Assembly: GCA_031392945.1 (NCBI GenBank)
Contig: JANMVT010000135.1
Coordinates: forward strand, 1 to 12,026
From: JANYCG01 sp031392945
Lineage (GTDB): Bacteria; Pseudomonadota; Gammaproteobacteria; Burkholderiales; Burkholderiaceae_C
DNA length: 12,026 nt
Reading direction: 5' to 3'
Part shown: one piece after another, positions 6,329-12,026 of the stretch
Layout: the number at the start of each line of letters is the position of its first letter
Numbering within the stretch: position 1 is the stretch's first letter
Translations under genes and position numbers: made by a program
The notes under the pieces: generated by a model
What the model was told of the DNA's origin: nothing
Database searches by the model: none
The model's input: only the letters and a program-made list of their open reading frames with translations

Positions 6329-8323
6329 TCAAGTCAGGGCGCCGGACTTTTCTTTGGGCTGCAGGGCGAACTGCTGGTAGCCGCGCTTTTTCAAATGGAC
6401 CAGGAGCAACGAGACGGTTGCTGGCGTGATGCCTGACAGGCGCGAGGCCAGGCCCAGGGTCTGGGGGCGGTGTTTGGCCAGGGTCTGGCGCGCCTCAAAA
6501 CTCAGGGCCGTCACTTGCAGGTAGTCCAGATCGGCGGGCAATTTCAGGTGTTCGTAGTGTGCCGCGCGTTGCACCTCGTCTTTTTGACGGTCGATGTAAC
6601 CTGAGTATTTGGCGGAGATTTCGATCTGCTCCTGCACGGCGGCAAGCTCGCCAGAACCGGCACCGGTCAATTCAGGCGAAAGGTACTTGCCTTGGTTCAG
6701 CGACATCAGGCTCTGGTAACTTACGTCCGGCCTGCGCAGCAAGTCAGCCAGGCTGTATTCGTGTTCCAGGGCCTTACCAAAAACCCTCTCGGATTCGGCA
6801 GCCTCCAAATTCTTGGGGCTCACCCAGATGGACCGCAGCCGCTCTGTTTCACGTGAAACAGCATCGCGTTTGCGGCTGAAGGCATCCCAACGGGCATCAT
6901 CGACCAAGCCCAGTTGCCGCCCGACTTCAGTCAGGCGCATGTCGGCATTGTCTTCGCGCAGTTGCAGGCGGAATTCGGCCCGGCTGGTGAACATGCGGTA
7001 GGGCTCGGTCACGCCCTTGGAAATCAGGTCATCGACCAGCACGCCGAGATAGGCCTGGTCGCGCCCCGGCACCCAGGTCTCTTCTTGCCATGCCGACGCA
7101 TTGTGTGCCTGGGCCCCCGCTTGCAGTGCCGCATTGATGCCGGCGAACATGCCTTGGGCGGCAGCTTCTTCGTAACCCGTGGTGCCATTGATCTGGCCAG
7201 CAAAAAACAGGCCGCTGATGGCTTTGCTTTCAAAGCTGCTTTTCAGGCCGGTCGGGTCAAAGTAGTCGTATTCAATCGCGTAACCGGGGCGCAGGATGTG
7301 GGCGTTTTCCAGCCCGGCCATGGAGCGCACCAGCTCGTATTGGATGTCAAACGGCAAACTGGTGCTGATGCCATTGGGGTAATACTCGTTCGTTGTCAGG
7401 CCTTCAGGCTCCAGGAATATCTGGTGGCTGTCTTTGCCGGCGAAGCGGTTGATCTTGTCTTCCACACTCGGGCAATAACGCGGCCCCACCCCATCAATCT
7501 TGCCCGTGAACATGGGGCTGCGGTCAAAGCCGCTGCGGATGATGTCGTGGGTGCGCTCATTGGTGTGGGTGATCCAGCAAGGCATTTGCGCCGGGTGCAT
7601 GTCGGCCCGGCCCATGAAGCTGAACACCGGCATGTGTTGGGACTCAGCGCCCGGCATGCCGTCGCCTGCTTGCTCGACGCATTTGGAAAAGTCGATCGTG
7701 CGCCCATCCAGGCGCGGCGGCGTGCCGGTTTTCAGACGGCCCTGGGGCAATTTCAATTCTTTGAGGCGTGCGCTCAGGGACACCGCTGGCGGGTCACCTG
7801 CCCTACCCGCCGAATAATTGTTCAGGCCGACGTGGATCTTGCCATCCAGAAAGGTGCCGGCCGTCAGCACCACGGTACGGCTTCTGAAGCGGATGCCGAC
7901 CTGCGTGACCGCGCCGACAACCCGGTCGCCCTGCACCATCAAGTCGTCCACCGCCTGCTGGAACAGCCACAAGTTGGGCTGGTTTTCCAGGCGGCGGCGA
8001 ATCGCGGCCTTGTACAAGACGCGGTCCGCCTGGGCCCGGGTTGCGCGAACCGCCGGGCCTTTGCTGGAATTGAGAATGCGGAACTGGATGCCGCCCTCGT
8101 CCGTGGCCAGCGCCATGGCGCCGCCCATGGCGTCCACTTCCTTGACCAGATGGCCTTTGCCAATGCCGCCGATCGATGGGTTGCAGCTCATCTGGCCCAG
8201 GGTTTCGATATTGTGGGACAGCAGCAAAGTCTTGCAGCCCATGCGGGCCGAGGCCAGCGCGGCCTCGGTGCCGGCGTGCCCGCCGCCGACGACGATGACG
8301 TCAAATACCTGGGGGTAGTTCAT
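6329..8323 (-). CDS. mnmG: tRNA uridine-34 5-carboxymethylaminomethyl modification enzyme MnmG (GidA)
   Basis: A 664-residue FAD protein that, with MnmE, adds the cmnm5 group to wobble uridine of certain tRNAs. FAD-binding VIVVGGGHAGTEAALASARMG lies at the N-terminus. It is followed by MSCNPSIGGIGKGHLVKEVDAMGG, VVLTAGTFLDGKIHVG, the catalytic-cysteine region GVGPRYCPSVEDKI (Cys about 284), INGTTGYEEAAAQG, and the C-terminal MnmE/tRNA-binding helical domain with SLMSLNQGKYLSPEL. The protein is slightly longer than the E. coli protein (629). The ATG at 8323 overlaps the toxin stop as ATGA; AAGG lies about nine bases before it. A perfect parS sits in its coding sequence. Confidence 0.98.
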   Translation of the reverse strand: MNYPQVFDVIVVGGGHAGTEAALASARMGCKTLLLSHNIETLGQMSCNPSIGGIGKGHLVKEVDAMGGAMALATDEGGIQFRILNSSKGPAVRATRAQADRVLYKAAIRRRLENQPNLWLFQQAVDDLMVQGDRVVGAVTQVGIRFRSRTVVLTAGTFLDGKIHVGLNNYSAGRAGDPPAVSLSARLKELKLPQGRLKTGTPPRLDGRTIDFSKCVEQAGDGMPGAESQHMPVFSFMGRADMHPAQMPCWITHTNERTHDIIRSGFDRSPMFTGKIDGVGPRYCPSVEDKINRFAGKDSHQIFLEPEGLTTNEYYPNGISTSLPFDIQYELVRSMAGLENAHILRPGYAIEYDYFDPTGLKSSFESKAISGLFFAGQINGTTGYEEAAAQGMFAGINAALQAGAQAHNASAWQEETWVPGRDQAYLGVLVDDLISKGVTEPYRMFTSRAEFRLQLREDNADMRLTEVGRQLGLVDDARWDAFSRKRDAVSRETERLRSIWVSPKNLEAAESERVFGKALEHEYSLADLLRRPDVSYQSLMSLNQGKYLSPELTGAGSGELAAVQEQIEISAKYSGYIDRQKDEVQRAAHYEHLKLPADLDYLQVTALSFEARQTLAKHRPQTLGLASRLSGITPATVSLLLVHLKKRGYQQFALQPKEKSGALT
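6845..6860. promoter_or_regulatory. parS site (perfect consensus), inside mnmG
   Basis: TGTTTCACGTGAAACA is the exact 16-base bacterial parS palindrome. It is read within mnmG as AVSRET (about residues 488-493). With parA and parB close by, this is a strong candidate for the main ParB loading site of the chromosome. Confidence 0.96.
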
Positions 8324-8811
8324 GTTGCAATACCTTGAGTTATCGTCGAATCAGCTATCTCGCCGCCAATATATTCTGTCAATAAACCCATCTCCCGGGC
8401 TGCCATAGCCTGCCGCCGATCACTGGTCACAAACAAATCAACCCGCGCCGACAAAGCACTGCCAACATGCAAGGCGTCCATGCCGCGCAAGGCGCTGTGC
8501 TCCATGGCGGCAAACGCGAAGCGCTCAACGCGTGAGTCCAGTGGCACCAGCGTCATGTCGGCAACGTCCTGCTGCGCAGTCGTCCAGGCGCGGTCGAACT
8601 CAGCGACCGAAAGGCTGCCTTCGCGTTTGCGCCTTAACAACGCAGACGCCACTTCGGTTTTGCAATGCGCCGCCACCAGCAACTCACTGGCCGCAGCAAA
8701 CAAGGCCGTGGCCCGATCGCGCCCAACTTCAGCGGCGTAACGCTTGGTCAACGCCGACGCATCAAACAGCAGGCGGAAATCACGCTCACGTGCTTCGAGT
8801 TTTTTCACCAT
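8320..8811 (-). CDS. PIN-domain toxin (VapC-like ribonuclease)
   Basis: A 163-residue PIN-domain protein, a VapC-type metal-dependent ribonuclease; relatives cut initiator tRNA or rRNA loops. All four acidic positions expected of a PIN active site are present: D17 (FDASAL), E53 (KTEVASALL), D112 (RGMDALHVGSAL) and D131 (VTSDRRQ). The ATG at 8811 overlaps the antitoxin stop (8805-8807) by seven bases; AGGA six bases before it supports this start. A GTG one codon later is an alternative. About 12 residues precede the first PIN strand, which is slightly longer than usual. The stop codon overlaps the mnmG start by four bases (ATGA), so toxin and mnmG look translationally coupled. Confidence 0.9.
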   Translation of the reverse strand: MVKKLEARERDFRLLFDASALTKRYAAEVGRDRATALFAAASELLVAAHCKTEVASALLRRKREGSLSVAEFDRAWTTAQQDVADMTLVPLDSRVERFAFAAMEHSALRGMDALHVGSALSARVDLFVTSDRRQAMAAREMGLLTEYIGGEIADSTITQGIAT

Positions 8812-9056
8812 GGTGATTCCTGGCGCTCGTCAAGCACAGCTTGGGTAAGCGACACACCAGGTGCCAATTTCACAGGCTCAAAGTGCCGCTTCCAATTAGG
8901 CAGCTTGCGCGGCGCATCTTCGTCTTCGACCCGCACAGGCACCACCTCGGCCACCAGCTTGCCATGGCGCAAAATGCGCACGGTTTCACCCTTCTCTACC
9001 AAGTCAATCATGGCGGAAGCGTTTGCGCGGAACTCACTCAAGGCTAGGGTTTGCAT
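8805..9056 (-). CDS. Phd/YefM-type antitoxin partner of the PIN toxin
   Basis: About 83 residues. The N-terminal half, LALSEFRANASAMIDLVEKGETVRILRHGKLVAEVVP, is the DNA-binding dimer domain of the Phd/YefM antitoxin family. The acidic and then Pro/Trp-containing tail (VEDEDAPRKLPNWKRHFEP) should wrap the toxin. I prefer the ATG at 9056 because the longer frame begins with TTG at 9065 inside the operator. No Shine-Dalgarno precedes the ATG, so the message may be leaderless. It is the first gene of the toxin-antitoxin pair and overlaps the toxin by seven bases. Autoregulation is likely from two TGTACA boxes at its start. Confidence 0.88.
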   Translation of the reverse strand: MQTLALSEFRANASAMIDLVEKGETVRILRHGKLVAEVVPVRVEDEDAPRKLPNWKRHFEPVKLAPGVSLTQAVLDERQESPW

Positions 9057-9092
9057 TTTGTACAATTTAGGTCATTTTGTACATTTTAGCAA
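9055..9092 (-). promoter_or_regulatory. Antitoxin operator/promoter with two TGTACA boxes
   Basis: Two near-identical 16-nt units (9055-9070 and 9074-9089, 15 of 16 identical) each carry the palindrome TGTACA (9059-9064 and 9078-9083), 19 bases apart. TGTACA is the core known for YefM and Phd operators. Reading the minus strand, TTGCTA (9092-9087), a 17-base gap and TAAATT (9069-9064) make a plausible promoter. One box would fall in the spacer and the other over the start of transcription and translation. Confidence 0.7.
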
Positions 9093-9200
9093 AGTATTCC
9101 AGGTTCGTAGTGAGACTCGCCAAGGCATGTCATCCGCTGGACAACAGCCATTTCAAACTTGGCCTAAGATGCGAGACCCCTCTCAAACCGGAGACACCCC

Positions 9201-9959
9201 ATGAAAATCCCATCCCTCAAAGAAGTCGTGAGCGCCGAAGAATGGCAATTGCGCGTTGACCTGGCCGCCGCTTACCGCCTGGTCGCGGCCTACGGCTGGA
9301 GCGACTTGATCTTCACCCACATTTCGGCGCGCATCCCGGGGCCGGAGCACAACTTTTTAATCAACCCCTACGGCCTGATGTTTGATGAGATCACGGCCAG
9401 CAGCCTGATCAAGATCGACCAAAGCTGCAACAAGTTGAACGACTCGGCCTTCCCGGTCAACCCAGCCGGTTTCACCATCCACAGCTGCATCCACGAGGTG
9501 CGCGACGACGCCGGTTGCGTCATGCACACCCACAGCCGCGCTGGCGTGGGCGTCAGCGCGCAAAAAGCCGGCTTGCTGCCCGTCAGCCAGCAGTCCACCG
9601 TGGTGCTCAACTCCATCGCTTACCACGATTACGAAGGCATCGCCTTGTATGCCGACGAGAAACCGCGCCTGCAAGCCAGCCTGGGTACTGCCAAACACCT
9701 GATTCTGCGCAACCACGGTTTGCTCACGGTCGGCAGCACCATTCCTGAAGCGTTCTTGCAGATGTATTTTCTGGAGACGGCTTGCCGCATCCAGATCGAC
9801 GCCCAAGCGGGCGGCGAAGTCAACCTGATCGGCCCCGCACCCATGGAAGCCAACAAGAACGCCTTGAAGATGGCCACCGGCGGCCAAAGCGCCGCCACCC
9901 TGGCCTGGCCCGCCCTGCTGCGCAAGCTGGATCGCGAGAACCCCGGTTACGCCAGTTGA
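9201..9959 (+). CDS. Class II aldolase/adducin N-terminal domain protein
   Basis: A 252-residue single-domain protein of the class II (zinc) aldolase/adducin family. Seen: VDLAAAYRLVAAYGWSDLIFTHISARIPG (19-47), NPYGLMFDEITASSLIKID (55-73), NPAGFTIHSCIHEVR, the metal-binding pair H109/H111 in MHTHSRAG, and H172 in RNHGLLTVG. Three metal-binding histidines are kept. The glutamate that acts in fuculose-phosphate aldolase is not evident, as NPAGFTIH replaces that region; this is the pattern of the adducin-like subgroup, so the reaction and substrate are unknown. The ATG follows GGAGA at good spacing. It is divergent from the toxin-antitoxin pair, with 144 bases shared by the two control regions, and ends convergently with the AsmA-like gene. 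Confidence 0.9.
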   Translation: MKIPSLKEVVSAEEWQLRVDLAAAYRLVAAYGWSDLIFTHISARIPGPEHNFLINPYGLMFDEITASSLIKIDQSCNKLNDSAFPVNPAGFTIHSCIHEVRDDAGCVMHTHSRAGVGVSAQKAGLLPVSQQSTVVLNSIAYHDYEGIALYADEKPRLQASLGTAKHLILRNHGLLTVGSTIPEAFLQMYFLETACRIQIDAQAGGEVNLIGPAPMEANKNALKMATGGQSAATLAWPALLRKLDRENPGYAS

Positions 9960-9967
9960 GATGCCTT

Positions 9968-10010
9968 GCACCGGGTTGCGGTGCCTGATGCGTACTTGAC
10001 ACACGTCAAG
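9968..10010. terminator. Two small hairpins between convergent genes
   Basis: GCACC/GGTGC (9968-9972 with 9980-9984) and CTTGAC-ACAC-GTCAAG (9995-10010) lie in the 57-base gap between the converging aldolase-like and AsmA-like genes. Neither is followed by a T-run, so any role in ending transcription is weakly supported. Confidence 0.3.
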
Positions 10011-10016
10011 CGGCGG

Positions 10017-11375
10017 CTAGCGCCCAAACAGCCCCTTCAACTTCTCCCCGACCTTGTCCCCAAGCGAGGCCCCCGCCCCGGTGCCCATGCCGGGCATGAT
10101 CACGGTGCCGATGGCTGCGCCAATCAGCGCCGCGCGGGTCAGGGTGACCTCGGGCGCATCCAGTGTGCCGCCCACGACCAGGGGCACACCCACTGCCCCC
10201 TTGGCGGCGGCGGGCAGTACCGAACTGCCCAGCTCGACATTGATCCGTCCACTCAAGGTCCGGCTGGGCGCAACAGCTACATTGCCGCTGGCACTCAAGA
10301 CCCCCGAACTCGCCACAAGATTGCTGAGCTGGATCGCCTTGCCCTGCGTGCGCACCTGGCCGGCCAGCACATCCAGAGGCGTCTCGCCACCCCGGTTCAA
10401 ACCCACGGTCTTGACTGCCTTGGCCAGGTCAATGCCATGCACGACAGCATTGCGCACGGTGAATCTGGACTGGGTTTGCAACACCTCCAGCAAGCCGCCA
10501 AGGTTCGCGGCCCGGGCTGACAGCGTGGTTTGGGCTTCAAGCCGGCCGGTCAATGGCGGCGCCTGGTCGCCGACCAGGGACAGGTCCAGATCCCGCGTGT
10601 CCAGTTGCCCCTGCAGCACCGTCTCTGCGCCTGGCGTGGTCGGCATCTGGACGCCGATCTGACCCTTGATGCTGCCCCGGCGCAGCAATTTTTCAGCCCC
10701 GCCTTTGAGCTCGATCGCCACGGTGTAGCCACTCCCCTCGCGCTGCAGTTTGGCCTCGGTTCCACGAAGATCGCCCAGCCCCTTGATCTGGCTCTTGATC
10801 AAAGTCATCGACACAGTGTCGGGCACCGCATCAGCGCCCAGCCGGGCATCGGCATCGATGGTGATGCTGTCGCCTTTGCCGCCCTGCCAGGTCACGTCGT
10901 CCAGCACCACCCGGTCAACCGTCCAGGCGATTTTGGAAGCATTTTTGGTCTCTGGCCCTCGTGGTGATTCAATAGTCAGCTTCTTTTTTTGTAGCGTCGC
11001 CAGAATCGAATCGACGCCCTGCTGCACGACCAGCGCGTGGCGCAGGACCACCGTGGACAGCGCCAGCCGGCCCTGCAGCAGACCGGCCCAGTTGGGCCGC
11101 AGCTCGGCGCGCTTGAGGCTCAAGGGCGGCCGTGACTGCACGGCAATGTCATTGACGGCCAGCGCAGGCAAGGGCCACAGGTCGAGCTCAATCAAGCCCA
11201 GCTTCACGGGCACGCCCACAGCCGACGTGGCTTCGCGCTCCGCCCGCAGCCTGAAATCTTCTGTGCCAATCCAGCGCTGCAGGGCAGACAGGCCCACCCC
11301 CAGCAGCAGGGCCACGGCCACGGCAGCGCCCAGCATCCATCGAAGGAGTTTTGTCATGGGCGTGGAAACTGTCAT
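10017..11375 (-). CDS. AsmA-like envelope protein with N-terminal membrane anchor
   Basis: A 452-residue protein with one N-terminal hydrophobic segment (about 13-32) and a long beta-rich periplasmic part. Stretches such as VPVKLGLIELDLWPLPALAVNDIAV, FTVRNAVVHGIDLAKAV, GQVRTQGKAIQLSNLVASSGVLSASGNV and GTLDAPEVTL are characteristic of the AsmA family, linked to outer-membrane assembly and lipid transport. The C-terminus is Gly/Ala-rich and ends KVGEKLKGLFGR. The start at 11375 is supported by AAGGAG eight bases before it; the Met at residue 7 is an alternative. Residues 127-140 (LQKKKLTIESPRG region) are encoded by a reverse copy of the 41-nt dispersed element, so part of this protein probably derives from a repeat insertion. 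Confidence 0.85.
   Translation of the reverse strand: MTVSTPMTKLLRWMLGAAVAVALLLGVGLSALQRWIGTEDFRLRAEREATSAVGVPVKLGLIELDLWPLPALAVNDIAVQSRPPLSLKRAELRPNWAGLLQGRLALSTVVLRHALVVQQGVDSILATLQKKKLTIESPRGPETKNASKIAWTVDRVVLDDVTWQGGKGDSITIDADARLGADAVPDTVSMTLIKSQIKGLGDLRGTEAKLQREGSGYTVAIELKGGAEKLLRRGSIKGQIGVQMPTTPGAETVLQGQLDTRDLDLSLVGDQAPPLTGRLEAQTTLSARAANLGGLLEVLQTQSRFTVRNAVVHGIDLAKAVKTVGLNRGGETPLDVLAGQVRTQGKAIQLSNLVASSGVLSASGNVAVAPSRTLSGRINVELGSSVLPAAAKGAVGVPLVVGGTLDAPEVTLTRAALIGAAIGTVIMPGMGTGAGASLGDKVGEKLKGLFGR
10955..10995 (-). repeat. 41-nt dispersed element, copy 3, inside the AsmA-like gene
   Basis: The reverse complement begins GCTACAAAAAAAGAAGCT and ends CACCACGAGGGC, aligning without gaps to copy 1 (26 of 41, with the last ten bases 9 of 10 identical plus the final C). 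Here the hairpin is weakened because its loop side is an A-run, which reads as Lys codons. The reading frame passes through unbroken. Confidence 0.6.
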
Positions 11376-11532
11376 TTCAAAATCTCCTTGCCGCCCTCAT
11401 AAATGCGGGGGAGCAATGGCCTTTTTCCGTCAAGGTTTCGCGCGGCGCCAAGCAGACTTTGCCGTGAACGGCTAGCATCACGCCCTTGGCTTTTTTACCC
11501 GGCCTGCGTGCCAACCCCAACTGAGAGACTCC

Positions 11533-12026
11533 ATGAAACTGTATTACTCCCCCGGCGCCTGCTCCCTGTCCCCCCACATCGCGCTGGAAGAAGCCGGCCT
11601 GGCCTACACCGCCCTCAAGGCCCCCACCAAAACCCACCAGCTGGACGACGGCACCGATTACTACAGCATCAACCCCCTGGGTTATGTGCCCCTGCTCGAG
11701 CTGGACGACGGCACCCGCCTGCGCGAAGGCCCGGCCATCGTGCAATACATCGCCGACCAGGTCCCCGCCAAAAATCTGGCCCCGGCCAATGGCAGCATGG
11801 CGCGCTACAAAATGCAGGAATGGCTGAACTACATCGGCACCGAAGTCCACAAGAACTTCTCGCCCCTGTTCAACCCCGCCACGCCCGACGAGGTCAAAAC
11901 CGCGCAGCGCGACCGGCTCGCCAACCGCCTGAAGTTTGTCGATGGCGAGCTGGCCGGCAAACAGTACCTGATGGGCGACAGCTTCAGCGTGGCCGACCCC
12001 TACCTGTTCACCGTAACCAACTGGGC
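11533..12026 (+). CDS. Beta-class glutathione S-transferase, 3' truncated by window
   Basis: The first ~164 residues of a cytosolic glutathione S-transferase that conjugates or reduces electrophiles with glutathione. The N-terminus MKLYYSPGACSLSPHIALEEAG carries Cys10, the mark of bacterial beta-class enzymes. NPLGYVPLLELDDG (47-60) holds the cis-Pro, and REGPAIVQYIAD (64-75) the glutathione gamma-glutamyl contact. The C-terminal helical domain includes YLMGDSFSVADPYLFTV, the conserved N-capping box. The ATG at 11533 follows GAGAG. The frame is open to the window edge, so the last ~40 residues are outside. It is divergent from the AsmA-like gene, with 157 bases between them. Confidence 0.95.
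   Translation, partial: MKLYYSPGACSLSPHIALEEAGLAYTALKAPTKTHQLDDGTDYYSINPLGYVPLLELDDGTRLREGPAIVQYIADQVPAKNLAPANGSMARYKMQEWLNYIGTEVHKNFSPLFNPATPDEVKTAQRDRLANRLKFVDGELAGKQYLMGDSFSVADPYLFTVTNW

Noticed and set aside
6914..8338. 474-residue open frame on the plus strand
   Set aside because: It is antisense to mnmG, has no recognisable motif, and mirrors mnmG codons; it is a GC shadow.
8330..8370. Possible fourth copy of the 41-nt element (ATAGCT in the toxin 3' end)
   Set aside because: Only the ATAGCT core matches; the rest of the 41 positions, including the ACGAGG end, does not align.
9165..9170. TAAGAT as -10 box for the aldolase-like gene
   Set aside because: No -35 match at 16-18 bases; the nearest candidate TGGACA is 21 bases away.
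11640..11716. Direct repeat of GCTGGACGACGGCACC in the glutathione S-transferase gene
   Set aside because: Both occurrences encode LDDGT in the same domain with strong codon preference; chance and protein constraint explain it.
11377..11850. 157-residue open frame on the minus strand
   Set aside because: It is antisense to the glutathione S-transferase, whose plus-strand frame has Cys10 and all family motifs.

Overview
The window looks like a piece of a Burkholderiales (probably Comamonadaceae) chromosome close to the replication origin. The grounds are high GC, the block mnmG (gidA) - rsmG (gidB) - lysE-type gene - parA - parB, and two ParB-binding parS sites inside mnmG and rsmG. The family assignment is inferred from gene order and protein style, not from a search.

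Layout, left to right. (1) Positions 2-595, plus strand: the 3' end of a GlcD/D-lactate-dehydrogenase-type FAD oxidase. (2) 687-9056, minus strand: a long run of genes read right to left. These are a Phd/YefM-type antitoxin and PIN toxin, mnmG, rsmG, a 434-base non-coding stretch full of hairpins, a LysE/RhtB exporter, a palindrome-rich leader, parA, a small alpha/beta hydrolase, parB, and a response regulator with an HD-GYP domain. (3) 9201-9959, plus strand: a class II aldolase/adducin-like protein, divergent from the toxin-antitoxin pair. (4) 10017-11375, minus strand: an AsmA-like envelope protein. (5) 11533 to the window end, plus strand: a beta-class glutathione S-transferase, cut by the window edge.

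How the genes work together. ParA, ParB and the two parS sites form the origin-segregation system. MnmG and RsmG modify tRNA and 16S rRNA. The toxin-antitoxin pair is joined to mnmG by a 4-base ATGA overlap, so translation-related RNA modification may be co-transcribed with an autoregulated toxin module. A hydrolase-fold protein sits between parA and parB, overlaps the parB start by 19 bases, and has lost two of its three expected catalytic residues.

The least explained material is non-coding. A 41-nt element occurs three times, once inside a coding sequence. Two long hairpins share a 33-nt core but have unrelated, self-complementary arms. Next to them are a G-rich tract of five 8-nt units and, further left, a chain of nested palindromes in front of parA. 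I saw no tRNA, rRNA, CRISPR array or insertion sequence gene.
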